From: Alistipes senegalensis
Lineage (GTDB): Bacteria > Bacteroidota > Bacteroidia > Bacteroidales > Rikenellaceae
Direction of reading: 5' to 3'
Length of the DNA: 40,919 nucleotides
Assembly: GCA_023665825.1 (NCBI GenBank)
Contig: JAMPDE010000001.1
Coordinates: forward strand, 957,726 to 998,644
A program made the position numbers and the translations under genes. A model generated the notes under the pieces. That model searched no databases and was not told the origin of the DNA. It worked only from the letters and a program-made list of their open reading frames with translations. Shown piece by piece: positions 9,524 to 16,863 of the stretch; the first letter of the stretch is position 1; each line of letters begins with the position of its first letter.

Positions 9524-9574
9524 CGCAGGACTGCGCCGCGCGCTTCGGTGTGGCGGGCAGTCCTGCGTTTTTTT
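9524..9574 (+). terminator. Intrinsic terminator of the S46 peptidase gene
   Basis: CGCAGGACTGC (9524-9534) pairs perfectly with GCAGTCCTGCG (9557-9567) and is followed by seven T. The 22-nt loop is GC rich. Confidence 0.9.
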
Positions 9575-9700
9575 CGGGCGGTTCGGCCGACTGGGTGGGC
9601 GCAGCGGTTCGGTTCCGGTGGCTCGGTTCCCGGCAGCTCGGATGGCTTGCTTGTGAATTCAGCTATTCGGTAAAAAAAATCGGAATTTTCGACCAAAATG

Positions 9701-9732
9701 TTTGGCCGCTGCGGTTTGTTTGTTTACCTTTG
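9701..9732 (+). promoter_or_regulatory. Promoter of the OmpP1/FadL-like gene
   Basis: TTTG (9701-9704), 20 nt, then TACCTTTG (9725-9732): a near-ideal Bacteroidetes -33/-7 promoter. The leader to the ATG at 9780 is about 40 nt and contains GAATAAAAAATT. Confidence 0.82.
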
Positions 9733-9779
9733 CGGCGATTTCGTTTCGGACGGAACGCGATCGAATAAAAAATTATGCT

Positions 9780-11249
9780 ATGAAGAAATCGTTTTTACTC
9801 TTGTGCGCCGTCGCGGTGTGCACGTCCGCCCTCGCCGAAGGTTATCAGGTGAACAACATGTCGGCCCGACAAGCCGGTATGGGACATACCGGTACGGCGA
9901 TGCACCTCAATTCCGAATCCGTGTTCTTCAATCCGGCCGCGACGGCTTTCCAGTCTTCCCGCTTCGATGTTTCGGCCGGCATGACCGGAATCATCTCGAA
10001 TGTCCATTATCAGAGTCTGCCGACGCTCGAAAACGGTTATGTCTCCGGCAAAGCTGAAAAATCAGAAAATTTCGCTACGCCGCTGCACGTCTATTTCAAC
10101 TACAAACCCTCCGAGCGTTGGGCCGTCGGGCTCGGCTTCTACACGCCCGATGGGTCGTCGGTCGATTGGGGCGACAACTGGTCGGGTGCGCACCTCGTGC
10201 AGAACATCAGTCTGGCCGCCTATACGGTGCAGCCCACCGTGTCGTTCAAAATCTGCGACCGGCTCTCCATCGGTGCGGGTTTGACCATCACGTGGGGCAA
10301 TTTCGACCTCTCGCGGTCGATGCTTTCGCCCAAGACCCGCGAGGGAATCGTCAAAAAACTCGATGTAAATATCGATGCGTTGAACGAGGCGTTCAATGGG
10401 GTTCCGACGGAGTATATCCCCGCCGACAAACTGGCCCTGCTGCAACAGCTGCAAGGTGCGAAAACCTATCTTAACGGGACGATGGACCGTACGCTCGTTT
10501 CGGCGCGGCTCAAAGGTTCGGCCGATGTCGCCGTCGGCGTGAATGCGGGCATCCTGTTCGACGTCAACGACGAATGGCGCATCGGTATGACGTGGCGGTC
10601 GCGGGTCGATATGAAGGTCGGTCGCGGAACGGCTTCGATGACGATGGAGCCCCAAGCGGCGGCTCTGCTCGCCCAGCTCGGTGCGGTGATGGGCGGCGGG
10701 TCGCTTCTGCCTGCGCTCGATCAGGGCACTTTCCGTGCGCAGCTGCCCCTGCCGACGACCGTCACGTGGGGCGTGTCGTTCCGTCCGCGCTCCAAGTGGG
10801 AGATTGCCGCCGATTTGCAGTGGGTCGGCTGGTCGGCCTACAAGGCGCTGAACGTCGTTTTCAACGAACCCGAACTGGGCATCGAACCGATCTATTCGGT
10901 GAAGAATTACTCCAATACGCTGGCGTTCCGCGTCGGCGGGCAGTATCGGGCGACCGATTTTCTGACCCTCCGCATGGGTATGTATGTCGACGAGAGCCCC
11001 GTGAGCAGCGATTACCTCAATCCCGAAACGCCGTCGATGACCAAAGTTTCCTACACGGCGGGTCTGACCCTGCGTCCGGCCAAGTGCATGACCGTCGATT
11101 TGGCTTACTGCTTCGTCTCGGCGGCCGACCCCGAACGTACGGGTTCCTATCCGATTTACGATACCGCCGGCAACCTGACCGATGTGTTTTCGGGCAACTA
11201 CAAGCTCCACGCCAACGTCTTTTCCGTCGGAATCGGGCTGCACTTCTAA
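9780..11249 (+). CDS. OmpP1/FadL/TodX family outer membrane transporter
   Basis: The 489-residue product has a signal peptide MKKSFLLLCAVAVCTSALA and a mature start EGYQVNNMSARQAGMGHTG, matching the FadL N-terminal hatch motif with its conserved Asn, Ser, Gln and Gly residues. The rest alternates in the manner of a 14-strand beta barrel (for example PLHVYFNYKPSERWAVGLGF, FRPRSKWEIAADLQW), ending in an aromatic residue (VGIGLHF), as expected for BAM recognition. FadL-type channels take up long-chain fatty acids or other hydrophobic compounds; substrate unknown here. Repeat copy C begins directly after the stop codon, and a terminator follows at 11338. Confidence 0.93.
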   Translation: MKKSFLLLCAVAVCTSALAEGYQVNNMSARQAGMGHTGTAMHLNSESVFFNPAATAFQSSRFDVSAGMTGIISNVHYQSLPTLENGYVSGKAEKSENFATPLHVYFNYKPSERWAVGLGFYTPDGSSVDWGDNWSGAHLVQNISLAAYTVQPTVSFKICDRLSIGAGLTITWGNFDLSRSMLSPKTREGIVKKLDVNIDALNEAFNGVPTEYIPADKLALLQQLQGAKTYLNGTMDRTLVSARLKGSADVAVGVNAGILFDVNDEWRIGMTWRSRVDMKVGRGTASMTMEPQAAALLAQLGAVMGGGSLLPALDQGTFRAQLPLPTTVTWGVSFRPRSKWEIAADLQWVGWSAYKALNVVFNEPELGIEPIYSVKNYSNTLAFRVGGQYRATDFLTLRMGMYVDESPVSSDYLNPETPSMTKVSYTAGLTLRPAKCMTVDLAYCFVSAADPERTGSYPIYDTAGNLTDVFSGNYKLHANVFSVGIGLHF

Positions 11250-11330
11250 CCCATTTAAGAAAAGGGCTTTAAGTGCTACGGATGCGCTTGCGGTTTCAGT
11301 CGGTCGGAAGCGCGCCGCCCGTTTAAGAAA
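11250..11330 (+). repeat. Dispersed repeat, copy C, abutting the OmpP1 stop codon
   Basis: It begins at the base after the TAA with the stem CCCATTT-AAG-AAAAGGG (one A-A mismatch), then CTTTAAGTGCTACGGATGC, then GGTCGGAAGCGCGCCGCCC, and ends with a second TTTAAGAAA. Element order matches copies A, D and H. Confidence 0.75.
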
Positions 11331-11337
11331 AAAATCG

Positions 11338-11373
11338 AAAGAGGTTATCGCATTTGCGATAACCTCTTTTTCG
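11338..11373. terminator. Bidirectional terminator between OmpP1 gene and tRNA-Val
   Basis: AAAGAGGTTATCGC and GCGATAACCTCTTT pair perfectly around ATTT, with an A run before and TTTT after, so it can serve both convergent units. Confidence 0.88.
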
Positions 11374-11376
11374 TTG

Positions 11377-11451
11377 TGGGAACATGCGGATTTGAACCGC
11401 AGACCTCCTGCTTGTCGAGCAGGCGCTCTAAACCAACTGAGCTATGCTCCC
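11377..11451 (-). tRNA. tRNA-Val (GAC) with C at position 33
   Basis: Minus strand: acceptor GGGAGCA/TGTTCCC, D stem GCTC/GAGC, anticodon stem CCTGC/GCAGG, loop TCGACAA, T stem TGCGG/CCGCA, discriminator A, 75 nt, no encoded CCA. Anticodon GAC. Its neighbour tRNA-Val(TAC) has the normal loop CTTACAA with U33; here position 33 is C, which is unusual because U33 makes the U-turn. Confidence 0.93.
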
Positions 11452-11461
11452 TCGAAACAAT

Positions 11462-11489
11462 AAAAAAACCATCCGAACGGACGGGTGGT
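11462..11489 (-). terminator. Terminator-like hairpin between the two tRNA-Val genes
   Basis: On the minus strand ACCACCCG-TCCGTT-CGGATGGT is followed by TTTTTTT. One G-U pair forms on this strand. It lies just after tRNA-Val(TAC) and before tRNA-Val(GAC), so the second tRNA would depend on read-through or on its own promoter, which I do not see. Confidence 0.7.
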
Positions 11490-11499
11490 CGCTTTGTCG

Positions 11500-11574
11500 T
11501 GGGAGCTGAGGGATTCGAACCCCCGACCCTCTGCTTGTAAGGCAGACGCTCTGAACCAGCTGAGCTAAGCTCCC
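11500..11574 (-). tRNA. tRNA-Val (TAC)
   Basis: Minus strand: acceptor GGGAGCT/AGCTCCC, D stem GCTC/GAGC, anticodon stem TCTGC/GCAGA with loop CTTACAA (anticodon TAC), T stem GGGGG/CCCTC, discriminator A, 75 nt. No encoded CCA. Confidence 0.97.
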
Positions 11575-11601
11575 AAAATTTCAAAAAATGGCTCGGGACA
11601 A

Positions 11602-11632
11602 CAAAGGTAACTCTTTTTTCGCAAACTCCAAA
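11602..11632 (-). promoter_or_regulatory. Promoter of the tRNA-Val pair
   Basis: On the minus strand TTTG (complement of 11629-11632), 19 nt, then TACCTTTG (complement of 11602-11609), ending 27 nt before tRNA-Val(TAC). Confidence 0.85.
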
Positions 11633-11745
11633 TTTTTTTGTCCTCCCTGTTTTTCGGGTCTCTCCTTTTTCGGATTTTCCTACTCTCTTCGAGCCGGCCC
11701 TTTTTCTCGGGCTTCCCCCTTTTCCGGGCCCCTCTCGGGATTCGT
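11615..11745. other. Strand-biased polypyrimidine tract between tRNA genes
   Basis: The plus strand is almost all C and T over roughly 130 nt, with repeated CCTTTTTC and CCCTTTTTC blocks; the minus strand is correspondingly purine rich. No gene fits here. It includes the -33 element of the tRNA-Val promoter. Such tracts can form triplex or unusual duplex DNA; whether that matters here is unknown. Confidence 0.5.
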
Positions 11746-11780
11746 CGTTTGCGTTACGCTCCGTAACCCTCGCGCATCTG

Positions 11781-11854
11781 CGCCTGAACAAGGACTTGAA
11801 CCTAGGACCCCATGATTAACAGTCATGTGCTCTAACCGACTGAGCTATTCAGGC
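11781..11854 (-). tRNA. tRNA-Asn (GTT)
   Basis: Minus strand: acceptor GCCTGAA/TTCAGGC, D stem GCTC/GAGC, anticodon stem CATGA/TCATG with loop CTGTTAA (anticodon GTT), discriminator G, 74 nt, no encoded CCA. Confidence 0.97.
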
Positions 11855-11886
11855 ATTCGATCCGGCTCGGTGGCCGTTTCGGAATG

Positions 11887-11917
11887 CAAATATAAGGCAA
11901 AAATTTTTTCCTGCAAA
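11887..11917 (-). promoter_or_regulatory. Promoter of tRNA-Asn
   Basis: On the minus strand TTTG (complement of 11914-11917), 19 nt, then TATATTTG (complement of 11887-11894), ending 32 nt before the tRNA. Confidence 0.82.
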
Positions 11918-11924
11918 ATTTTTC

Positions 11925-12106
11925 GCAAAAAAATAAACGAAAGCAATACCCTGCCGGGCAGGATAATCATAAAGGACGGATGTAAAGGCCGTCGGTGAGG
12001 ATTATCCGAAAGGAGCGGGCTGCCGGGTTGTCCTATTGCCTGCGAAAAGTGTCAGATTTTCTAACGCGGACGAGCGGAAGCGGCTCACGAAAGGGCGGGG
12101 TATTGC
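11925..12106 (-). ncRNA. Possible structured RNA between the hydrolase and tRNA-Asn genes
   Basis: GCAATACCC (11943-11951) and GGGTATTGC (12098-12106) form a perfect 9-bp closing stem over 164 nt. Inside lie GGATAATC/GATTATCC (11961/12000), GACGG/CCGTC (11975/11989) and CCTGC/GCAGG (11950/11958). On the minus strand the closing stem is followed by TTTCGTTTATTTTTTT, like a terminator. No TAnnTTTG promoter with a good -33 was found; GATATTTG near 12183-12190 is the nearest. It matches no RNA family I know. The remainder of the gap (12107-12335) shows only a 13-nt direct repeat, GGCCGACGTTTTC, at 12260 and 12281. Confidence 0.3.
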
Positions 12107-12335
12107 ACGCGGATCGGGGATGAATCGGGGTTCGTTCTCTCTGTTTTTTCGGTCGTTGCGATATGGTTTCTTATCGGATGTTGCAAATATCGGGCCGAAA
12201 CGATGATTCGTTCCGCTCGATTTTTTTATTTTTCATTCAAATTCGGCGGAAGCATTCCCGGCCGACGTTTTCATGGGGCGGGCCGACGTTTTCGCGGGGT
12301 AAGTTCGCCGTCGGGCGCTGTCCCTCGCGCACGGT

Positions 12336-13142
12336 TTATCCGGCGTTTGCCAGCACGAATCGCAGCAGGGCTTCGGCCGTCGCTTCGGGTTCTTCGACGA
12401 ATCCCATGTGCCCCGAATGTTCCAGCCATGCGACCTGCGCTTCGGGGTGTTCGGCGACCATCCGTTCGGCGACCTCCGCCGGAATGTATCCGTCCTTGCG
12501 GCCCAGCACGAACAGCACGGGAACCGGCGTCGTGCGGAGCAGTTCGTTGCGGTCTTTGCGCGCAATCATGCCGTTGAGGAGTGCCACGATGCCCGCGTCT
12601 TCCGTCACGTAGACCTGCTCGGCCAAATCCGTTATCGCATCGCGCAGGCGGGTGCGGTTCTCTTCGGCGAAGCCTGCCGCTGGAGCGACCCGCGCCAGCA
12701 TCTCCTTGCGGCCGGATTTCACGATTTCGATTTCGCGCCGGCGGTTCTCCTGCTTTTCGGGCGTGTCGGCGTTGGGCGTCGAGCTCAACAGCACCAGCCC
12801 GTCGAGCAGCTCGGGGTACCGTTCGCACAGCGCGAGCGCGACGTACCCGCCCATCGAGTGGCCCACGACCGTGCAACGGCCGATGCCGAGCGCGCGGATG
12901 CCGGCCGCTACCGTGTCGGCGAGAAATTCCATCGTATGGCACTCTCCGTCGACGACCGAGATGCCGTGTCCCGGCAGGTCGACCGTCACGACCCGCACCT
13001 GCTTGCAGAGCAGCGGCACGAAATCGTCCCAGACGAGCAGCGATTCGAGGTAGCCGTGCAGCAGCACAACGCACCGGTCGCCGACCTGCGAATCGCAGAC
13101 GTGCAGGGCGGTGTCGCCCGCCATGATGAATCGTTCGGTCAT
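12336..13142 (-). CDS. Alpha/beta hydrolase
   Basis: The 268-residue cytoplasmic product has the alpha/beta hydrolase fold: oxyanion-loop motif LLHGYLES (about 27-34), DLPGHG (55-60), nucleophile elbow GHSMGG with Ser96, acid Asp217 in LGRKDGYIP, and His245 in HSGHMGF. It resembles small esterases or epoxide hydrolases and MenH-like proteins; no substrate can be assigned. It lies 25 nt after dapF on the same strand, so it is probably co-transcribed with dapF. There is no signal peptide. A 13-nt direct repeat follows the gene at 12260-12293. Confidence 0.9.
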   Translation of the reverse strand: MTERFIMAGDTALHVCDSQVGDRCVVLLHGYLESLLVWDDFVPLLCKQVRVVTVDLPGHGISVVDGECHTMEFLADTVAAGIRALGIGRCTVVGHSMGGYVALALCERYPELLDGLVLLSSTPNADTPEKQENRRREIEIVKSGRKEMLARVAPAAGFAEENRTRLRDAITDLAEQVYVTEDAGIVALLNGMIARKDRNELLRTTPVPVLFVLGRKDGYIPAEVAERMVAEHPEAQVAWLEHSGHMGFVEEPEATAEALLRFVLANAG

Positions 13143-13167
13143 TGCGTGCGGGGGTTCGTTGATCGGG

Positions 13168-13959
13168 TTATTCGATTGCGCCGCTGAAAACCCGCCGTGC
13201 GGGCCCCGTCAGCCGGATGCCGTTGTATTGCTGCACGCCGTCGCGGAAGAACCGCACGCGCAGGCGTCCTCCCTGCACGTCGACGTCGAACTGGTGGACG
13301 TCGGGCTGGCGGACGAAATTGGCGATGAGTGCGGCGGCGACGGCTCCCGTGCCGCAGGCGAGCGTCTCGTTTTCGACGCCGCGTTCGTAGGTGCGGATTT
13401 TCAGTTTGCCGTTGGAGCGCACCTCGACGAAATCGACGTTCGTCCCGTGCGGGAAGTGTTCGTCGTCGTAGCGGATGCGCCGTCCGCGTCCGCAGACGTC
13501 GACGGCATCGGCAAAATCGACGAACTCCACATAGTGGGGCACGCCGGTATTGAGCGACCAGCCGTTGCCGACAGTCGTGATTTCCGAGACGGGAATCATG
13601 CCCAGTTCGACCTCGCCCGATGCCCCTTTGACCTGACGCAGCGTTGCTTCGTGCATGCCGTCGGCGGCTTTGAAGCGGCAGGTGTCGTCGCAGAGTTCGA
13701 GATGACGGACGAAGAGCACGAAACAGCGTGCGCCGTTGCCGCACATCTCGCCTTCGGAGCCATCGGCATTGAAATAGCGCATGACGCAGCACCCTTCGTC
13801 GTCGCGTTCCAGCGTCATGAGCCCGTCGGCCCCGATGCCGAAATGGCGGTCGCACAGGCGGGCGATGCCGTGCGCCGTCGGGGTGAACTGCCCCGAACGG
13901 TTGTCGATGAGGATGAAGTCGTTGCCCGCACCCTCGTATTTTGCAAAAGTCGTTGGCAT
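13168..13959 (-). CDS. dapF: Diaminopimelate epimerase
   Basis: The 263-residue enzyme converts LL- to meso-diaminopimelate, the last step before lysine and a precursor of peptidoglycan. It starts [16 protein letters not shown], and both catalytic Cys are present: Cys73 in [10 protein letters not shown] and Cys202 in [13 protein letters not shown]. The ATG at 13959 is chosen because an exact -7 element TATCTTTG ends 8 nt upstream; longer versions would start upstream of the transcript. This also makes the mRNA almost leaderless. It lies downstream of metK, separated by a hairpin, and upstream of the hydrolase. Confidence 0.97.
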   Translation of the reverse strand: MPTTFAKYEGAGNDFILIDNRSGQFTPTAHGIARLCDRHFGIGADGLMTLERDDEGCCVMRYFNADGSEGEMCGNGARCFVLFVRHLELCDDTCRFKAADGMHEATLRQVKGASGEVELGMIPVSEITTVGNGWSLNTGVPHYVEFVDFADAVDVCGRGRRIRYDDEHFPHGTNVDFVEVRSNGKLKIRTYERGVENETLACGTGAVAAALIANFVRQPDVHQFDVDVQGGRLRVRFFRDGVQQYNGIRLTGPARRVFSGAIE

Positions 13960-13967
13960 AGATACCG

Positions 13968-13975
13968 CAAAGATA
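13968..13975 (-). promoter_or_regulatory. -7 element of dapF
   Basis: Minus-strand TATCTTTG is an exact TAnnTTTG match ending 8 nt before the dapF ATG. No TTTG is seen at the -33 position. Confidence 0.6.
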
Positions 13976-13999
13976 CACAATAATTTTGAATCGGTCGAT

Positions 14000-14042
14000 A
14001 GCGCAGCCGCCCTTTCGTGAAGGAAGGACGGCTTATCGCGCT
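14000..14042 (-). terminator. Hairpin overlapping the metK stop codon
   Basis: On the minus strand AGCGC...AGCCGTCCTT pairs with AAGGGCGGCT...GCGCT. The one non-Watson-Crick position is a G-U pair on this strand but A-C on the other, so it fits the metK transcript. No T tract follows, so it may act as a processing or Rho-related site rather than as an intrinsic terminator. Confidence 0.5.
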
Positions 14043-15345
14043 AATGAAAAAATTCGCGGCGGATGCAGTCGACGGCGTCGAGTTTTTCCCAGCCGAAGTA
14101 TTCGATTTCGCGTTCGACTTCGCGGCCGTTTTCCCACAGCCGCACTTTCTCGGTGAACGGGCGGTTGCCGAAGTGGCCGTAGGAGGCCGTTTTCTCGAAA
14201 ATCGGATTTTTCAGCCCGAACCGCCGCACGATGGCCGCCGGACGCAGGTCGAACAGCTTGCCGATGCGGCGGGCGATTTCGCCGTCGGTCATCCCCTCCA
14301 ACGCTGCGGGGCGGGGCGAACCGTAGGTGTCGACGTAGATCGAGAGCGGTTCGGCGATGCCGATGGCATAGGAGAGTTCGACCAGCACCTGTTCGGCGAC
14401 GCCTGCCGCCACGAGGTTCTTGGCGATGTGCCGCGCGGCATAGGCGGCCGAACGGTCGACCTTCGACGAGTCCTTGCCCGAGAAGGCGCCGCCGCCGTGC
14501 GCGCCGCGTCCGCCGTAGGAATCGACGATGATTTTGCGGCCCGTGAGCCCCGTATCGCCGTGCGGGCCCCCGATGACGAATTTGCCCGTCGGGTTGACGT
14601 GCAGGATGTAGTCGTCGCCGATCAGGTCGGCCAGCTGGTCGTTGGCCCGTTGGAGACGCGCCTTGACGCGCGGGATGAGAATCGTCCGCACGTCTTCGCG
14701 GATTTGCTGCTGCATCCGCTGTTCGGCCTCCTTCTCCGTGAGCCCGTCGCCCGGCAGGATGAATTCGTCGTGCTGGGTCGACACGACGATGGTGTGCACC
14801 CGCACGGGGCGGTTCGTCCGTTCGTCGTACTCGATCGTGACCTGCGATTTGGAGTCGGGTCGCAGGTACTGCATGACCTTACCCTCGCGGCGGATGACGG
14901 CCAGCTCTTTGAGAATCACGTGCGACAGGATGAGCGTCGCAGGCATCATTTCGCGCGTTTCGTTGCAGGCGTATCCGAACATGATGCCCTGATCGCCGGC
15001 TCCCTGCTGCTCTTCGGTTTCGCGCACGACGCCCTGATTGATGTCGGATGACTGACCGTGCAGGGCCGACAGGATGCCGCACGAATTGCAGTCGAACTGG
15101 TACTCGCTCTTGGTGTAGCCGATGCGCCCGATGACGCGGCGGGCCACCTCCTGCACGTCGACGGTGGCGGTGGAGCGCACCTCGCCGGCTATGACCACCA
15201 GACCGGTGGTGCAAAGCGTTTCGCAGGCGACTTTGGCGTCGGGGTCATGGCGAAGGTATTCGTCGAGGACGGCATCGGAAATCTGGTCCGATACTTTGTC
15301 GGGGTGTCCTTCGGACACCGATTCGGAAGTGAACAAAAATCCCAT
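14041..15345 (-). CDS. metK: S-adenosylmethionine synthetase
   Basis: The 434-residue enzyme makes SAM from methionine and ATP. Signatures are [18 protein letters not shown] near the N-terminus, [16 protein letters not shown] in the middle and the P-loop-like [22 protein letters not shown]. It is longer than the E. coli enzyme by several tens of residues, as is common in Bacteroidetes. The ATG at 15345 is preceded by AATTTAATAAACGA. The transcript should start near 15625, giving a leader of about 280 nt that contains a SAM-II riboswitch, so the enzyme's own product is expected to control the gene. Confidence 0.98.
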   Translation of the reverse strand: MGFLFTSESVSEGHPDKVSDQISDAVLDEYLRHDPDAKVACETLCTTGLVVIAGEVRSTATVDVQEVARRVIGRIGYTKSEYQFDCNSCGILSALHGQSSDINQGVVRETEEQQGAGDQGIMFGYACNETREMMPATLILSHVILKELAVIRREGKVMQYLRPDSKSQVTIEYDERTNRPVRVHTIVVSTQHDEFILPGDGLTEKEAEQRMQQQIREDVRTILIPRVKARLQRANDQLADLIGDDYILHVNPTGKFVIGGPHGDTGLTGRKIIVDSYGGRGAHGGGAFSGKDSSKVDRSAAYAARHIAKNLVAAGVAEQVLVELSYAIGIAEPLSIYVDTYGSPRPAALEGMTDGEIARRIGKLFDLRPAAIVRRFGLKNPIFEKTASYGHFGNRPFTEKVRLWENGREVEREIEYFGWEKLDAVDCIRREFFH

Positions 15346-15522
15346 TCGTTTATTAAATTTTTCAATACTTTTTCAGTACGGTCGTAATGTTTTTTTTCTT
15401 TTTTCCGTGCGGAAATGCGCGCGCGTTTCCGGCGGCAGTCCGCGACGGTCGTGTGGATGCGATGACCGTGCAATCCGTCCGGCGGGATTTTGCAATCCCG
15501 AAGCATCGGATCCGTACCAGTG

Positions 15523-15575
15523 AATAAAAAATCGGCTGAAAGAGTAGGAGAATACTGTTTTAGCGATTTTTTATT
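15523..15575 (-). promoter_or_regulatory. Alternative pairing that competes with the SAM-II pseudoknot
   Basis: On the minus strand AATAAAAAATCG (complement of 15564-15575) lies in the 3' part of the aptamer. It is perfectly complementary to CGATTTTTTATT (complement of 15523-15534), 29 nt further on; two more pairs form after a bulge. Because the upstream arm supplies the pseudoknot strand, the two structures exclude each other. This looks like the expression platform, but which state is ON cannot be told. Further downstream the leader has a hairpin CGGGATT-GCAA-AATCCCG. Confidence 0.65.
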
Positions 15576-15608
15576 GTGGTTTGCAATCAGTCAAATGTTT
15601 CCACATTT
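15554..15608 (-). promoter_or_regulatory. SAM-II riboswitch aptamer in the metK leader
   Basis: Minus-strand RNA shows the SAM-II order of elements. P1 is TGTGG/CCACA (15601-15605 with 15575-15579). The loop after P1 carries ATTTG-ACTG followed by the conserved ATTGCAA. The 3' tail reads AATAAAAAAT-C-GCTAAAA-CAGT. The H-type pseudoknot forms by ATTT/AAAT and ACTG/CAGT. The blocks ATTGCAA and GCTAAAA and their positions match the SAM-II (metA motif) family. Placement in front of metK makes ligand identity very plausible. A short GC hairpin (CCCGC/GCGGG) precedes the aptamer. Confidence 0.88.
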
Positions 15609-15629
15609 CCCCGCTCACGGGCGGGACTG

Positions 15630-15637
15630 CAAAGATA
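15630..15637 (-). promoter_or_regulatory. -7 element of metK
   Basis: Minus-strand TATCTTTG matches TAnnTTTG; the predicted start, near 15625, lies about 17 nt before the SAM-II aptamer. The -33 element is weak. Confidence 0.65.
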
Positions 15638-15715
15638 ACGTTATTCTCTGAAAAAGAAAAATTTTCTTCGAGGTCGTTTTATTTCTCTCCGAATGCCGAT
15701 TTCGGGCGGCGGGGT

Positions 15716-15746
15716 TTTGCCGATTTGGAACAAAATTGTACTTTTG
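15716..15746 (+). promoter_or_regulatory. Promoter of the RND efflux operon
   Basis: TTTG (15716-15719), 19 nt, then TACTTTTG (15739-15746), about 50 nt before the ATG at 15799. It diverges from the metK promoter, with about 100 bp between the two -7 elements. I see no clear operator palindrome in between. Confidence 0.8.
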
Positions 15747-15798
15747 TGCTGAACGGGTGCGCCCGTTCGTTAATACGCCAAATAATAACTAATACAAT

Positions 15799-16863
15799 AT
15801 GAACAGGCAATCCAGTATCGGTATCCTTATGTTGGGATTGACGCTCGCCGCCGGATGTTCCGGCCGGCAGGAGCAGGCCAAACCGCTGCCGACGGTGCAG
15901 ACCGGCACGGTCGAGCCTTACGGCGAATCGCGGAAACTCGAATTTCCGGGCCGCGTCAAGGCGGCGCAGGAGGTCAACTTGGCCTTCAAGCTGGCCGGGA
16001 CGCTTCAACGCTTCCTCGTGCCCGAAGGAACGCACGTGCGGCAGGGCGACGTGCTCGTGCAGCTCGACCCGCGCGACTATCGGCTGCAATTGGAGGCCGT
16101 CGAGGCCGAATACCGCCGCGTCAAGGCACAAGCCGAGCGCGTCATGGCGCTCTATGCCGACAGTGCGGCGACGGCCGACGATTACGACAAGGCGCGCTAC
16201 GGCCTGCGCCAGATGGAGGCGAAGTACCGCAACTGCAAGAACCAGCTGGCCGACACCGAGTTGCGCGCGCCGTTCGACGGCTTCGTGCAGCGTCACCTGC
16301 TCGATCGCGGGACGGTCGTCGGGGCGGGCATGCCCGTCGTGAGCGTCATTTCGGGCGAGGCTCCCGAAGTCGAAATCAACATTCCGGGCGCGGAGTACGT
16401 CCGCCGCAACGAATTCGCCGCGTTCGAGGGGTCGTTCGACTTCTGGCCGGGACGCCGGATTCCGCTCACGCTGTTGAGCATCAGCCCCAAAGCCAATGCC
16501 AACCAGCTCTACACCGTGCGGCTGGGCATCGCTGCGGGCACCGACCCGATGCCCTCGCCCGGCATGAACACGATGGTCGAGGTGGCGTTCCGTTCGTCGG
16601 ACGACAGCCGCAGCTCGATTCCTGCTACGGCGCTTTTCGCCGAGCGGCAGGAGAGCTTCGTGTGGGTCATCGGCGAGGACAGCGTCGTCGTGCGGCGGCC
16701 CGTGCGGGTGTTGAGCCTGCACTCCGACGGCTCGGCGGTCGTCGGCCCCGAACTCGAAGCGGGTGAACGCATCGTCACGGCAGGCGTGCACAGCCTGCAC
16801 GAAGGTCAGAAAGTCGCGCCGATGGCCGAACCGTCGGAAACCAACGTGGGAGGATTGCTATGA
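15799..16863 (+). CDS. RND efflux periplasmic adaptor (membrane fusion lipoprotein)
   Basis: The 354-residue product is a HlyD/AcrA-type adaptor that bridges an inner-membrane RND pump and a TolC channel. The lipoprotein signal MNRQSSIGILMLGLTLAAGC places lipidated Cys20 in a membrane, as in AcrA. A barrel/lipoyl region (about 50-90, GRVKAAQEVNLAFKLAGTL and VPEGTHVRQGDVLVQLDPRDY) is split by a helical hairpin (about 90-160) and resumes at ELRAPFDGFVQRHLLDRGTVV. A beta-barrel and membrane-proximal domain follow. Its TGA overlaps the ATG of the pump gene (ATGA), so translation is coupled. Confidence 0.95.
   Translation: MNRQSSIGILMLGLTLAAGCSGRQEQAKPLPTVQTGTVEPYGESRKLEFPGRVKAAQEVNLAFKLAGTLQRFLVPEGTHVRQGDVLVQLDPRDYRLQLEAVEAEYRRVKAQAERVMALYADSAATADDYDKARYGLRQMEAKYRNCKNQLADTELRAPFDGFVQRHLLDRGTVVGAGMPVVSVISGEAPEVEINIPGAEYVRRNEFAAFEGSFDFWPGRRIPLTLLSISPKANANQLYTVRLGIAAGTDPMPSPGMNTMVEVAFRSSDDSRSSIPATALFAERQESFVWVIGEDSVVVRRPVRVLSLHSDGSAVVGPELEAGERIVTAGVHSLHEGQKVAPMAEPSETNVGGLL

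Noticed and set aside
11955-12036. SRP (4.5S) RNA or RNase P RNA in the gap before tRNA-Asn
   Set aside because: The TCCGAAAGGAGC stretch only superficially resembles the SRP apical loop; the conserved SRP domain IV and the RNase P core GAGGAAAGTCC are absent.
15189-15506. Leader-peptide-like open frame beginning in the metK leader
   Set aside because: It overlaps metK in another frame, has no leader signal, and its codons show no regulatory Met or other run; the SAM-II aptamer explains the long leader.
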